DNA from: Deltaproteobacteria bacterium
GTDB taxonomy: Bacteria > JAGRBM01 > JAHCIT01
Direction: 5' to 3'
Assembly (NCBI GenBank): GCA_026129095.1
Contig: JAHCIT010000001.1
Span: 1-64,000 of the forward strand
Length of the DNA: 64,000 bases
The notes beneath the pieces are model-generated. The model made no database searches, was not told the origin of the DNA, and saw only the letters and a program-made list of their open reading frames with translations. A program made the translations under genes and the position numbers. This document shows, piece by piece, positions 49,770 to 57,864 of this stretch; within the stretch, counting starts at the first letter, position 1, and each line of letters begins with the position of its first letter.

Positions 49770-50894
49770 GTGAAGATTCTCCTTGTTGCCGATTCGCTCG
49801 CCGGAGAACATGGGCGTCCGTTCTACGTGAAAGGGCTGGCTGCCCAGCTCGCCGCCGCCGGACACACGGTATCGGTCTATTGCGAGGAAGCAGGAGATTC
49901 CGGCGCTCCACCCGGCACGGCGTTTCTCTCGCCGCAGGAGTTCATGGATGCGCTCCCCGGTTCCGGCGCCGTTCACCTGCATCTGCCGGTTTCACCGGCG
50001 ACAGCCCTTTTGGCCGCCGGCCATCCCCGGCTTGTCATCCACCCCCATGACTACGGGTTCTGCTGTCCGGCCGGAACGCTGTACCTGCCGGGCTCGTCAC
50101 GGCTCTGTCACCGGCAGACGGGGCTGCTCTGCTACCTGTGGGCAATCGAGGAAGGATGCACATCCGCGGCGCCGGGCCCGTTTGCCCGCCGTTACATGGA
50201 TGCACGAAAACTCAAGTCCCTTGCCGGCCTGAACCGGGCCCGATGGATCGCCTCCACCCCACGCATGGCCCGCGCACTGGCCGACAGCGGGATTCCCGAA
50301 GACCGCATCCATGCGGCGGGCACTGCCGTTCCGGCCCCGCCGGAAGTCTCCGAGCCGCCGGCAAACGGCCCCGTCTTTTTTGCCGGCACGGTGGAGGAAA
50401 AGTCCGGCATCTTCGACCTGCTCGACATCGTGCTGGTCAACGACGTGGACCTCCATGTCGCCGGGGACGGTCCCGACCTGGAAAAATTCCGGCTGGCCGT
50501 GGAAAGAGCTGATCTCGGACGGAAGGTGCACCTGCTCGGCGACCCCGGATGGTCCGGACGGCAGGCCGAATATGCAAAGGCACGGTTCGTCGTGCTGCCC
50601 GACCGGTGGGACAACAGCCTGCCGTGGGCCGCCGCCGAGGCGGCCGCCAGTGGAAGGGCCATCGTGGGCTACCAGGTGGAAGGTGCGCCCGCGTGGTGCC
50701 GCCATCCGGAAACCGCGCTGCTCGCCGATCGTGCGTATGTCCATGAACTGTCCGGCGCGGCGAAGCTGATGATCGCCGAACCTGACCGGTGCCGCCGCAT
50801 GGGTGAGGCCGCCCGGCGTCTTTACGACTCGGAACTGTCGTGGCCGGTCCACCTGAAAAGGATCATGGACGTATACGGCCGGCTCACGGCCTGA
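49770..50894 (+). CDS. GT-B fold glycosyltransferase (group 1-like)
   Basis: A 374-residue protein with two Rossmann-like halves. It starts with GTG, MKILLVADSLAGEHGRPFYV, a glycine-rich N-terminal acceptor region. A cysteine-rich insert lies around 100-135 (HDYGFCCPAGTLYL, RLCHRQTGLLC). The donor half has VFFAGTVEEKSGIFDLLD, LHVAGDGPDLEKF and VVLPDRWDNSLPWAAAEAAASGRAIVG, with the E-x7-E-like donor site expected of GT4 enzymes. Donor and acceptor are unknown. It overlaps nothing, follows the kinase by 18 bp and converges on the TetR gene by 6 bp. Confidence 0.83.
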   Translation: MKILLVADSLAGEHGRPFYVKGLAAQLAAAGHTVSVYCEEAGDSGAPPGTAFLSPQEFMDALPGSGAVHLHLPVSPATALLAAGHPRLVIHPHDYGFCCPAGTLYLPGSSRLCHRQTGLLCYLWAIEEGCTSAAPGPFARRYMDARKLKSLAGLNRARWIASTPRMARALADSGIPEDRIHAAGTAVPAPPEVSEPPANGPVFFAGTVEEKSGIFDLLDIVLVNDVDLHVAGDGPDLEKFRLAVERADLGRKVHLLGDPGWSGRQAEYAKARFVVLPDRWDNSLPWAAAEAAASGRAIVGYQVEGAPAWCRHPETALLADRAYVHELSGAAKLMIAEPDRCRRMGEAARRLYDSELSWPVHLKRIMDVYGRLTA

Positions 50895-50900
50895 CCTGTT

Positions 50901-51488
50901 TCAGGTCTTGAGTCCCCGGATGAACACGTCGGCGATCTGGCGGCCGCAATCAGCCAGGTCGAACCGCTTCCGCTTCGACTTGAGCCACAGGACCGTGACC
51001 TCGCTCAGCGAGCCGTACAGGGCCGTCTTGATTACCTCGGCCTCGATATCCTTGCGGAACACGCCCGAATTCTGTCCCTCGATGATCAGCTCCGACACCA
51101 TGTCCAGGTAGGCGAAAAACTTCTTTGGCACGTATTCCTTCATGAACTTGCTCGACTGCCGGAGCTCGATTGTGATGACCTCGACGAGCTTGGGAAACTT
51201 CTCGACGGTCTCGAAGTGGTGGCGGATGAACAGCCGTATCTTGTCCTCCGGGCTGCCGCCGGAGGCGACCGCCGAACGGATGTTCTGGAGATGCCGCTCG
51301 ACCATGTACTCGAAGATCTGGATCAGGATATCGTCCTTGTTCTTGAAGTAGAGATAGATCGTGCCGTCGGCCACTTCCGCCTGCCGGGCAATCTCGGAAA
51401 TCTTGGCGTTGAAAAAACCCTTTTCGGCGAAAGTCCGCGTGGCGGCTTCCAGAATGCGTTCCCGCTTGTCCAGGGTCCGGTTACTCAT
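50901..51488 (-). CDS. TetR-family regulator resembling Bacillus FadR (YsiA), fatty-acid degradation repressor
   Basis: A 195-residue TetR regulator. The DNA-binding domain (about 6-52) reads RERILEAATRTFAEKGFFNAKISEIARQAEVADGTIYLYF (shown as RERILEAATRTFAEKG and VADGTIYLYFKNKDDIL). The ligand domain has FETVEKFPKLVEVITIELRQSS and SEVTVLWLKS. The whole strongly recalls Bacillus subtilis FadR, which binds long-chain acyl-CoA. I chose ATG 51488 with GGGAGG upstream over an ATG 54 bases earlier. A perfect 18-base palindrome, TGAATGAACGCTCATTCA, lies upstream at 51571-51588, so autorepression is likely; targets elsewhere are predicted to be beta-oxidation genes. Confidence 0.9.
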   Translation of the reverse strand: MSNRTLDKRERILEAATRTFAEKGFFNAKISEIARQAEVADGTIYLYFKNKDDILIQIFEYMVERHLQNIRSAVASGGSPEDKIRLFIRHHFETVEKFPKLVEVITIELRQSSKFMKEYVPKKFFAYLDMVSELIIEGQNSGVFRKDIEAEVIKTALYGSLSEVTVLWLKSKRKRFDLADCGRQIADVFIRGLKT

Positions 51489-51570
51489 GAAAACCTGTTC
51501 CTCCCGTGCCGGTTGAAGGCGGGCGGCCGGCGGGACTACCATGCGGCCAGTAACGGCGGGCGCAGCCGGC

Positions 51571-51588
51571 TGAATGAACGCTCATTCA
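51571..51588. promoter_or_regulatory. FadR-like TetR operator, TGAATGA-ACGC-TCATTCA
   Basis: A perfect inverted repeat with seven-base arms and a four-base centre. It lies 83 bp upstream of the TetR start and 67 bp upstream of thiS. The arms equal those of the B. subtilis FadR (YsiA) consensus TGAATGAMTANTCATTCA as I recall it; the middle differs. It can control the TetR gene, thiS-aroC, or both. Confidence 0.7.
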
Positions 51589-51655
51589 TACCGCTCCAGG
51601 CCCGCCCGGTCAAGGAGTCCGCCCCTTCAGCCGGAGCGGTGTCACGGGAATCCCG

Positions 51656-51856
51656 ATGCAGGTAATCGTCAATGGAGAGCCGGTTGAACTGGACAAACCG
51701 GTCACGGTAGGCGAACTTCTCGGCCGCTATGGCCTTGTCCCGGCGCGTGTCGCCGTCGAGGTCAACCAGCGGATAGTTCCCAGGGCCGACTATGGCCGCA
51801 CGGTTCTGGACGACGGAAACCAGATCGAGATCGTCCAGTTCGTCGGTGGCGGCTGA
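51656..51856 (+). CDS. thiS: Sulfur carrier protein ThiS
   Basis: A 66-residue ubiquitin-fold protein that, after thiocarboxylation of its C-terminal glycine, donates sulfur for the thiazole of thiamine. It starts MQVIVNGEPVELDKPVTV, has the RVAVEVNQRIVPR strand, and ends QFVGGG with the required Gly-Gly terminus. It is 36 bp upstream of aroC. ThiF, ThiG and ThiH are not in the window, so it is a detached carrier; sulfur could come from the desulfurase at 10956. The start has no strong ribosome site. Confidence 0.92.
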   Translation: MQVIVNGEPVELDKPVTVGELLGRYGLVPARVAVEVNQRIVPRADYGRTVLDDGNQIEIVQFVGGG

Positions 51857-51892
51857 TCCTGCATGAAACCCTGAAACGGCGGTAGACCTCAC

Positions 51893-52984
51893 TTGGCATC
51901 CAACTCGTTCGGCACACTGTTCAGATACACCACATGGGGCGAGAGCCACGGGCCCGCCGTTGGCGTGGTGATCGATGGCGTGCCGTCCCGGGTGGAGCTG
52001 TCGGAAGCCGACATCCAGCAAGAGCTGGACCGGCGGCGCCCCGGACAGTCGAAGCTGGTCACCCAGCGGCAGGAAGCCGACCGGTGCGAGATTCTCTCCG
52101 GTGTGTTCCGGGGACTGACGACCGGCGCGCCGGTGTCGGTCATCGTCCGCAACACTGATGCCCAGTCCGCCAAGTACGACGAGATCGAGCATCTCTACCG
52201 CCCGGGCCACGCCGACTACGTTTATGATTTCAAGTACGGCCACCGGGACCACCGGGGCGGGGGACGGTCAAGCGCCCGGGAAACGGTGGGGCGGGTGGCG
52301 GCCGGGGCCATTGCCAGAAAGATTCTCGCGCCGCACGGCATCCGGTTCCATGCCGGTGTCATATCGGTCAGGGATATCGTCGCCGCCGAACGGCGCTGGG
52401 ATACGGTGGAGCAGAACCCCGTCAGGTGCCCGGATCCGGAGGCGGCGGGCCGCATGGCCGAGGCGATCGATGCGGCGCGCAAGAGCCGTAACTCGCTGGG
52501 CGGCGTCGTTGAACTGGTGATATCGGGTCTTCCGGCCGGCATCGGCGAGCCTATTTACGACAAGCTGGACGCCCTGCTGGCCTATGGAATGATGACGCTG
52601 AACGCGGTGAAAGGCGTCGAGATCGGCGCCGGTTTCGCCAGCACGCGGATGACCGGTCTCGAAAACAACGACGAGATGGAAACCGTCAGCGGCAAGCCCG
52701 TGTTCCGCAGCAACCATGCCGGCGGGATCCTGGCGGGCATCTCCACCGGCCAGGACGTGATTGTTCGGGTTGCCATCAAGCCGACTGCTTCCATCGCCCA
52801 GGACCAGCACACCATCGACCGGAATGGCGAAAACGGCAAGATCCTGGTCGAAGGCCGCCACGACCCCTGCCTGTGTCCCCGGGCCGTTCCGGTCATAGAG
52901 GCCATCGCGGCGGTCGTCGTCTGCGACCTGTGGCTGAGGGTGCAGGGTTATCCGGTGGCCGGAGGCTTCCGTTGCCAGCCGTGA
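51893..52984 (+). CDS. aroC: Chorismate synthase
   Basis: AroC converts EPSP to chorismate with reduced FMN, the last shikimate step. The 363-residue protein begins ASNSFGTLFRYTTWGESHGPAVG and has the family signatures YRPGHADY, DHRGGGRSSARETVGRVAAGA, and HAGVISV. It carries RSNHAGGILAGISTGQ and HDPCLCPRAVPVIEAM-like residues (HDPCLCPRAVPVIEA) near the C-terminus. Annotation starts at TTG 51893 because the family N-terminus begins there; the ribosome site is weak. Together with aroK at 54.7 kb it gives two steps of aromatic amino-acid synthesis in this region. Confidence 0.95.
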   Translation: MASNSFGTLFRYTTWGESHGPAVGVVIDGVPSRVELSEADIQQELDRRRPGQSKLVTQRQEADRCEILSGVFRGLTTGAPVSVIVRNTDAQSAKYDEIEHLYRPGHADYVYDFKYGHRDHRGGGRSSARETVGRVAAGAIARKILAPHGIRFHAGVISVRDIVAAERRWDTVEQNPVRCPDPEAAGRMAEAIDAARKSRNSLGGVVELVISGLPAGIGEPIYDKLDALLAYGMMTLNAVKGVEIGAGFASTRMTGLENNDEMETVSGKPVFRSNHAGGILAGISTGQDVIVRVAIKPTASIAQDQHTIDRNGENGKILVEGRHDPCLCPRAVPVIEAIAAVVVCDLWLRVQGYPVAGGFRCQP

Positions 52985-53040
52985 AACTGGTGGTATAACG
53001 TAGGGCCTTGAGACGCCCCTGAGAGGTAACGCGCTGCGCT

Positions 53041-53550
53041 ATGGGAATTCCTCCCCCCAAACCCGTCCGAGGGATGATTCCGGGTTACAACCACAACATC
53101 CGGTTCGCCGACGAGATCTGGCACATCCAGACCGAGGATTCGGGCCGCAACAACCCGCACATCATCACCCTGCTCTACAAGGGCGGGAACATCATCGCCC
53201 GCAAGAAGGTGAGCTACGCCGACATACTGGAAAACCAGAATGTTGAGGACGTTGTCCGCAGCCTGATGCAGGAGCAGCACAAGGCGATGCTGCGGGATCT
53301 CAAAGGGGGCGTGTTTTCCGGCAAGGCCCCGGAAGCGGCCGCCCCGAAGGCTCCGGCAGCGGCCGTCCCAGCGGCTGCCCCTACGGCAGCAGCCCCGGTC
53401 CCCGAACATGTGCCGCCCGCCGAGACGCCGATGTTCGACCTGGATAATAGTGAAGTTGACTCCCCATTCGGCGCCGACCTTATTTCCAACAAGAGTCTGG
53501 ACGAAGTCATCCTCGGCTATCTGGCGATGGAACTAAAAGAAGATAAGTGA
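53041..53550 (+). CDS. Conserved small protein of a deltaproteobacterial-type family, 169 residues
   Basis: The N-terminal 90 residues form a conserved domain: NHNIRFADEIWHIQTEDSG, NNPHIITLLYKGGNIIARKK, then VEDVVRSLMQEQHKAMLRDL. I recall this pattern (NHN-HVQTEDSG-NPHI-HLF-GG-I and QEQHKAML) in unnamed small proteins of myxobacteria and relatives. An Ala/Pro-rich linker (100-135) is followed by an acidic C-terminal helix (DLISNKSLDEVILGYLAMEL). GAGAGGT precedes the ATG by about 11 bases. No catalytic motif is seen; function unknown. It is followed by an AT-rich region with an inverted repeat. Confidence 0.75.
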   Translation: MGIPPPKPVRGMIPGYNHNIRFADEIWHIQTEDSGRNNPHIITLLYKGGNIIARKKVSYADILENQNVEDVVRSLMQEQHKAMLRDLKGGVFSGKAPEAAAPKAPAAAVPAAAPTAAAPVPEHVPPAETPMFDLDNSEVDSPFGADLISNKSLDEVILGYLAMELKEDK

Positions 53551-53667
53551 GAGGTGTCACTGTAATAGTTTGACACATTGAATTTTTCCCGACTGGCCGC
53601 CGCCCCATTGAAAGAACAATTTAATATGTAACTATTGCCGTGTGCAGAATTACGGCGGATTTGATAA

Positions 53668-53685
53668 CGTAATGTTTCAATTACG
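53668..53685. promoter_or_regulatory. Inverted repeat CGTAAT-N6-ATTACG upstream of the Xre regulator
   Basis: CGTAAT (53668-53673) and ATTACG (53680-53685) are perfect inverted arms spaced by six bases, in an AT-rich 212-base intergenic region. A third ATTACG half-site lies at 53649-53654. Placed 78 bp upstream of the Xre gene, it is a candidate operator for that regulator. Confidence 0.45.
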
Positions 53686-53762
53686 GGATTAATTTCGACT
53701 GTCATTCTGTGCAGCGACAGTTTCGAACTGGCGTAAAACAGGCGGGGGAACGGCAGGTCATC

Positions 53763-54104
53763 ATGGCGAAACAGCTATCCATCGGGCTCCGCATCCGCGG
53801 GCTGCGCGAATCCAGGGGGCTCTCCCAGTCAGATGTGGCCGGGGGATCCGGGCTCAAGAAGGAATACATTTCCCGAATCGAAAATGAGCATATTATTCCG
53901 ACCTTCAGCACGCTCGAATCCATCGCAAACGGACTCAAGGTTGATGTAATTGATATTGTCAAATACGGAAATAATACAGTTGTCATTCGCCCTTCCGATG
54001 AAGAAAAAAAATGGGCGAGACTGTTTCAGCATCTGATGAGGAAAAGAAACACGGCCGAACGCCGCCGGGTCATCAAAGCGGTGGAAAGACTGATCCTGTC
54101 CTGA
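53763..54104 (+). CDS. Xre-family helix-turn-helix regulator
   Basis: A 113-residue protein. The HTH_3 domain (about 7-62) reads IGLRIRGLRESRGLSQSDVA, KKEYISRIENEHIIPTFSTLESIANGLKVDVIDI. The C-terminal half is charged (DEEKKWARLFQHLMRKRNTAERRRVIKAVERLI) and probably helical for dimerisation. The ATG at 53763 is preferred to one 54 bases upstream because it starts the domain directly. Similar compact Xre proteins act as repressors of neighbouring or their own genes; CGTAAT-type sites lie upstream. It converges on the PilZ gene by 21 bp. Confidence 0.9.
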   Translation: MAKQLSIGLRIRGLRESRGLSQSDVAGGSGLKKEYISRIENEHIIPTFSTLESIANGLKVDVIDIVKYGNNTVVIRPSDEEKKWARLFQHLMRKRNTAERRRVIKAVERLILS

Positions 54105-54125
54105 GCAAAGCCGGGGAGCCCGCCG

Positions 54126-54509
54126 CTATTCGTCCAGGGCACCCGCTTCCGTAATCCGCTCGATGTAGAGTTCAAAAATCTCCCGGTCCTCGGTCTTGAG
54201 GTCGATGATTTCGAGTCCGAGTCCGGCGGGCCGGCCAGCCGCCCCGGCCTGCTCCTGATCCAGCACCCATGCCACCCGCCCGTGCAGGGTGATCTCGCGC
54301 TCCGTGTGGGGGAGACACAGCACCACCTCCACCGGATCCTCGCGGTCAAGCCGAAGGCCCGTCTGGACGAAAATGCCGCCCTTGGAAATGTTAATCGTAT
54401 ATTCCTGGGCGAACGCCCGCGGGGTACGGAATCGTACCTTCAACCGGGCCTTGTAGCGGCCCTGACGGCGCCTGTCCTGCTCGTTCTTCTTCAAAGGATA
54501 TGCCGGCAT
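54126..54509 (-). CDS. PilZ-domain protein (possible c-di-GMP binder)
   Basis: A 127-residue protein with one PilZ domain: DRRRQGRYKARLKVRFRTPR (the RxxxR arginines), YTINISKGGIFVQTG (the NxSxxG loop), then EVVLCLPHTEREITLHGRVAWV and GLGLEIIDLKTEDREIFELYIERI. Both c-di-GMP-binding motifs are recognisable: R(R)xxR and [D/N]xSxxG. The ATG at 54509 has GAGGT nine bases upstream; a GTG at 54527 is less likely. Partner and output are unknown. It is in the same direction as aroK, downstream of it by 171 bp. Confidence 0.88.
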   Translation of the reverse strand: MPAYPLKKNEQDRRRQGRYKARLKVRFRTPRAFAQEYTINISKGGIFVQTGLRLDREDPVEVVLCLPHTEREITLHGRVAWVLDQEQAGAAGRPAGLGLEIIDLKTEDREIFELYIERITEAGALDE

Positions 54510-54680
54510 ACTGCGATACCTCGCCACCGGTCCGTTCTGCCCGCCACAGGAGATAACGCGCGGCGGCCATCTGGGTTACATTTTTATTCTCTCCGGAAAT
54601 GCGGTCAACGACATTGATCATGCTTTTGCCACATGAACGCCGATTTATTCTGGAGGCGTACAATAATGAGCCTGTAGGGC

Positions 54681-55229
54681 CTAATTGGGCAGCCGGTAAC
54701 GGGTAGCGAGCAGTGAAACCAGTTCGTTTTGAACCGCATCCTTGGTCATGCCGTCGGTATGGAGCTGGAACTCGGCCCGGCCGTAGTAGGGCATCCTGCG
54801 TTCCATGAGCTCGCGGGCCTTTCTGGCCGGATCGTCCCCTTCGAGGAGCGGACGGCGAACCCTGTGACTGGCGTTGGCCTGCCGGTAGACGGCCGTCTCG
54901 GGCTTCACCAGCAGGGCGATGACCGGCCCCAGCCGCCGGATGAGCGGCCAGTTTTCCTCCCGGCTGACCAGTCCCCCGCCCGTGCTGACAACATGGTGGC
55001 GGGGGCCGCTGTCCACGAACCGTTGCAGGGTTTCGGTCTCGATCCGCCGGAACGCCTCTTCGCCGTCCTGGGCGATAATATCTCCTGGCTTCCTGCCGGT
55101 CGTCCCGGCAATCAGCTCGTCCGTGTCCATGAGCCGCCAACCCCACCGTTTCGCAAACAGGCGAGCCTGAGTTGATTTCCCCGCGGTCGGGAAACCGATC
55201 AGGACGAGATTGTCGAAGGTATCCGGCAT
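54681..55229 (-). CDS. aroK: Shikimate kinase
   Basis: Phosphorylates shikimate with ATP. This 182-residue P-loop protein has LIGFPTAGKSTQARLFAKRWG (Walker A GFPTAGKST, 12-20), DTDELI (35-40, shikimate-binding Asp), the conserved FRRIETETL (E.F.R.E region) and VVSTGGGLV (87-95), and the lid RVRRPLLEGDD. The phenylalanine-proline P-loop (GFPTAGKS) is slightly off the usual GPMGAGKS. The adjacent thioesterase gene starts upstream on the same strand with 7 bp between them. Pathway partner aroC is 2 kb away on the plus strand. Confidence 0.93.
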   Translation of the reverse strand: MPDTFDNLVLIGFPTAGKSTQARLFAKRWGWRLMDTDELIAGTTGRKPGDIIAQDGEEAFRRIETETLQRFVDSGPRHHVVSTGGGLVSREENWPLIRRLGPVIALLVKPETAVYRQANASHRVRRPLLEGDDPARKARELMERRMPYYGRAEFQLHTDGMTKDAVQNELVSLLATRYRLPN

Positions 55230-55236
55230 GAGCCCG

Positions 55237-55644
55237 TCAGCCCTGCTTGGCGCGGTCCCGGTTCTGGATATAGTAGGCGCCCGTGGCCCTGGCGAGGAGC
55301 TTGCCGTCAGAGCCAGTCACCTCGGCCTCGCCATAGGCCACCGTCCTCTGCCGTTCGACGATACGGGCCGTGACGGTAATCTTTCCGTCCTTCACCGTGC
55401 GGAAGTAGTGAATCGACAGGTTGAGCGTCGCGGGCAGCTCTCCGGCGGAGAGGTCCAGCAGGCCGAACAGGGCGGCACCGAGAGCCTGATCGCAGACGTA
55501 GAACATGACTCCGCCATGGAGCCGCCGGGCCGCGCTGTGCATGGCCGGCGTGCAGTCGAAACTGTATATGGCCTTTCCGGGCTCTATCTTGTCGGGCTTG
55601 TGGCCGATGATCCGGTCGAGTTCATTGAGCGGGCTGTCAATCAT
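55237..55644 (-). CDS. PaaI-type hotdog-fold thioesterase
   Basis: A 135-residue single-domain hotdog protein likely to hydrolyse acyl-CoA. Signature elements are ALHGGVMFYVCDQALGAAL-like HGGVMFYVCDQALGAAL (HGG and D near residues 43-55), TLNLSIHYFRTVKDGKITVTARIV and YGEAEVTGSDGKLLARATGAYY. The ATG at 55644 begins MIDSPLNELDRIIG; upstream in-frame sequence is not typical. It precedes aroK by 7 bp and diverges from bcp by 163 bp. Confidence 0.88.
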   Translation of the reverse strand: MIDSPLNELDRIIGHKPDKIEPGKAIYSFDCTPAMHSAARRLHGGVMFYVCDQALGAALFGLLDLSAGELPATLNLSIHYFRTVKDGKITVTARIVERQRTVAYGEAEVTGSDGKLLARATGAYYIQNRDRAKQG

Positions 55645-55807
55645 ATGGCTGGTCCGGCCCGACTCTAGACGGATGCAAAGCGGCAGGTCCAACCACACCA
55701 CTGCACAGCCAGAAGCCACTCGATGGCCATTGACCCCTGCGAGGACATCATGCTCGAATCGCGCCGCCGCCGGCTGACCGGGTGGCAGGCAAGGGAGACA
55801 GGTGCAA

Positions 55808-56266
55808 ATGGCAGCGATCAAAGAGGGCCAGAAGGCCCCGGACTTCACCCTGGAGAGCGACAGCGGCGAGAAGGTCACCCTTTCCAGGCTCAAGGGACAG
55901 AAGGTCGTGCTGTTCTTCTACCCCAAGGACATGACGCCCGGTTGTACCATCGAGGCGTGCGACTTCCGGGACAACTATCCGAAGTTCAAGAAGAAGGGCG
56001 TGGCCGTGTTCGGCGTCTCCAAGCTGAACGCGAAGTCGAAGGCCAAATTCCGCGACAAGCACAAGCTGAACTATCCGCTGCTGGCTGACGAGGATCTCAA
56101 GGTGGTCACCAGCTGGGGCATCCTCAAGGACAAGGTGATGTACGGGAAAAAGGTCAAGGGAATCGAACGCACGACCGTCCTGATCGGCGAAGACGGCAAG
56201 ATCGGGAAAATCTGGCCGAAAGTGCAGATCGAGGGGCACGTGGAAGAGGTTCTGAAGGCCCTCTAG
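55808..56266 (+). CDS. bcp: Thiol peroxidase of the bacterioferritin-comigratory (BCP/PrxQ) type
   Basis: Reduces hydroperoxides with thioredoxin. The 152-residue protein has APDFTLESDSGEKVTLS, the peroxidatic motif FFYPKDMTPGCTIEACDFRD (peroxidatic Cys in PGCT and the resolving Cys five residues on in EAC, the alpha-2 type), and later GVSKLNAKS and TVLIGEDGKIGKIW. The ATG at 55808 follows GGGAG; an in-frame GTG six bases earlier is less likely. The adenylate cyclase follows by 48 bp. A second peroxiredoxin is 1.6 kb downstream. Confidence 0.94.
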   Translation: MAAIKEGQKAPDFTLESDSGEKVTLSRLKGQKVVLFFYPKDMTPGCTIEACDFRDNYPKFKKKGVAVFGVSKLNAKSKAKFRDKHKLNYPLLADEDLKVVTSWGILKDKVMYGKKVKGIERTTVLIGEDGKIGKIWPKVQIEGHVEEVLKAL

Positions 56267-56314
56267 GCAGGCGTTTCCCCGGCTCCAGCCCACCGGCTAC
56301 ACTCCGGTCCATAT

Positions 56315-57697
56315 ATGACCGCCCCGGCCGCCACCGAAACCCTGCCGATCCTTCCCGGCGAAGTCGATGCGGGAGCATCGCCAAAGGCCTGCCTGCTGAC
56401 CGGACGGCTCACGGGGCGCCGCTACCAGCAACTGGTCAAGTCCGCTCCACAGGACATCCGGGAATCGATCGACACGGTTGAGCGCAACCGTGCGGTCCAG
56501 CTCCAGTATCTCCGCATCCTCGCCTACGCCGTCCCCAGCATCCCGTTTGCGCTGATCTATCACGAGCTGATGCAGCTCTTCATCATCGTGCCGCTCTGCA
56601 TGATTTCCCTGAACGCGCTGTGCATTCCGCTCGTTCGCAGTGTGCCGTGGTTCCGGGGACTCAACGCAGCCCTCTTCGTGATGGACATAATCATTACCGA
56701 AGCGTTCGTCTGGCAGCTCGGGCTCGTCACCACGCACAGCATCTTCTTCCTGCCGCTCATCATCATGGCGATGGTGGTGTTCCTGCCTACCCGGACGGCG
56801 GGTGCCCTGACATTCGCCATGACCGCCACGCACCTGACACTCATTGTCCTTCAGGGGATGGGGCTGCTGCCGCTTGGGCCAATGCTGCGGCAGTCGGGGC
56901 TGGATGCCGGTATCATCAGGGAGATTGTCACGCAGAAGGATGTGCTGCTTTCCTCGTTTATCTTCTCGTCGGCACTCCTGCCCGGGACGTTCTTCGGCAC
57001 CTACTGGCTGTTCAAGCTGCTTCGCCAGAGGGAATACGAGCTTGCGCGGTCCAATGCCCTGATCCGCCGCTATGTGCCCCACCAGCTTGCCGACCAGCTC
57101 GAGGCCGGAGAACTGCCAGACACCAGCGCGCATGAACGAAAGAAACTGGTCATTTTCTTTTCGGACATACAGGGCTTCACCCAGGCAGCCGACCAGCTTG
57201 AGGCCGAGGAGTTCTCCCGCATCCTGAACGAGTACCTGCAGGAGATGACCGCCATTGCCAGCGTGCACGGGGGCACGATCGACAAGTTCATCGGTGACGC
57301 CATCCTGATCTTCTTTGGCGCGCCCAAGGCGACCAGCGACCAGGACCATGCGCTGAGGTGCGTTCGCATGGCCGTCGACATGCAGAAGCGGGTCGGCGAA
57401 CTGAACGACAAGTGGTTCAACGAGGGGATCCAGGTGCCCTTCCGCGTCCGGATGGGAATCAATGCCGGTGTCGCCACGGTCGGGAGTTTCGGTTCCACCG
57501 GCCGCATGGACTACACGGCCATCGGCAACCAGGTGAACCTCGCCTCCCGGCTCCAGACCCACTGCGAACCCGGGAAGATTCTCCTCAGCCATGCCGCCTG
57601 GGCCCTGGTCAAGGACCACCTTCCCTGCATCGAAAAGGGCGAAATACAGGTCAAGGGCATCCACTATCCGGTGCGGACCTACGAAGTCGCCGGGTGA
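56315..57697 (+). CDS. Class III adenylate cyclase with N-terminal membrane domain
   Basis: A 460-residue membrane protein. About six helices span residues 65-232, followed by a short linker and the cyclase homology domain (277-455). The metal aspartates are in FFSDIQGFT (D284) and KFIGDAIL (D328); K324 and D399 (MDYTAIG) are the residues expected to select ATP, and N407 and R412 (NQVNLASRLQ) are the transition-state residues. All catalytic positions are therefore present, so it should make cAMP. No CRP-type receptor is in the window. It follows bcp by 48 bp and lies before a peroxiredoxin with an inverted repeat upstream. Confidence 0.92.
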   Translation: MTAPAATETLPILPGEVDAGASPKACLLTGRLTGRRYQQLVKSAPQDIRESIDTVERNRAVQLQYLRILAYAVPSIPFALIYHELMQLFIIVPLCMISLNALCIPLVRSVPWFRGLNAALFVMDIIITEAFVWQLGLVTTHSIFFLPLIIMAMVVFLPTRTAGALTFAMTATHLTLIVLQGMGLLPLGPMLRQSGLDAGIIREIVTQKDVLLSSFIFSSALLPGTFFGTYWLFKLLRQREYELARSNALIRRYVPHQLADQLEAGELPDTSAHERKKLVIFFSDIQGFTQAADQLEAEEFSRILNEYLQEMTAIASVHGGTIDKFIGDAILIFFGAPKATSDQDHALRCVRMAVDMQKRVGELNDKWFNEGIQVPFRVRMGINAGVATVGSFGSTGRMDYTAIGNQVNLASRLQTHCEPGKILLSHAAWALVKDHLPCIEKGEIQVKGIHYPVRTYEVAG

Positions 57698-57765
57698 TCC
57701 TTCCGGCAGCCAGTCAGGCCATCCGGACACCGGCGCAACCGTATTGCATTCCCCACACCCCTTGG

Positions 57766-57790
57766 ATACCTAACCCGCCCAATGAGGTAT
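57766..57790. promoter_or_regulatory. Inverted repeat ATACCT-N13-AGGTAT upstream of the second peroxiredoxin
   Basis: Perfect six-base arms at 57766-57771 and 57785-57790 lie about 75 bp upstream of the peroxiredoxin start. The spacing does not match OxyR as I know it. It is a candidate operator, with low certainty. Confidence 0.3.
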
Positions 57791-57864
57791 GTGCCGGGAC
57801 GGGTTTCCCGGCCCTGATGCCGGACTTCCCGGCTGCCAGCGAATGAAGAAGGAAGGTTCAAGAG

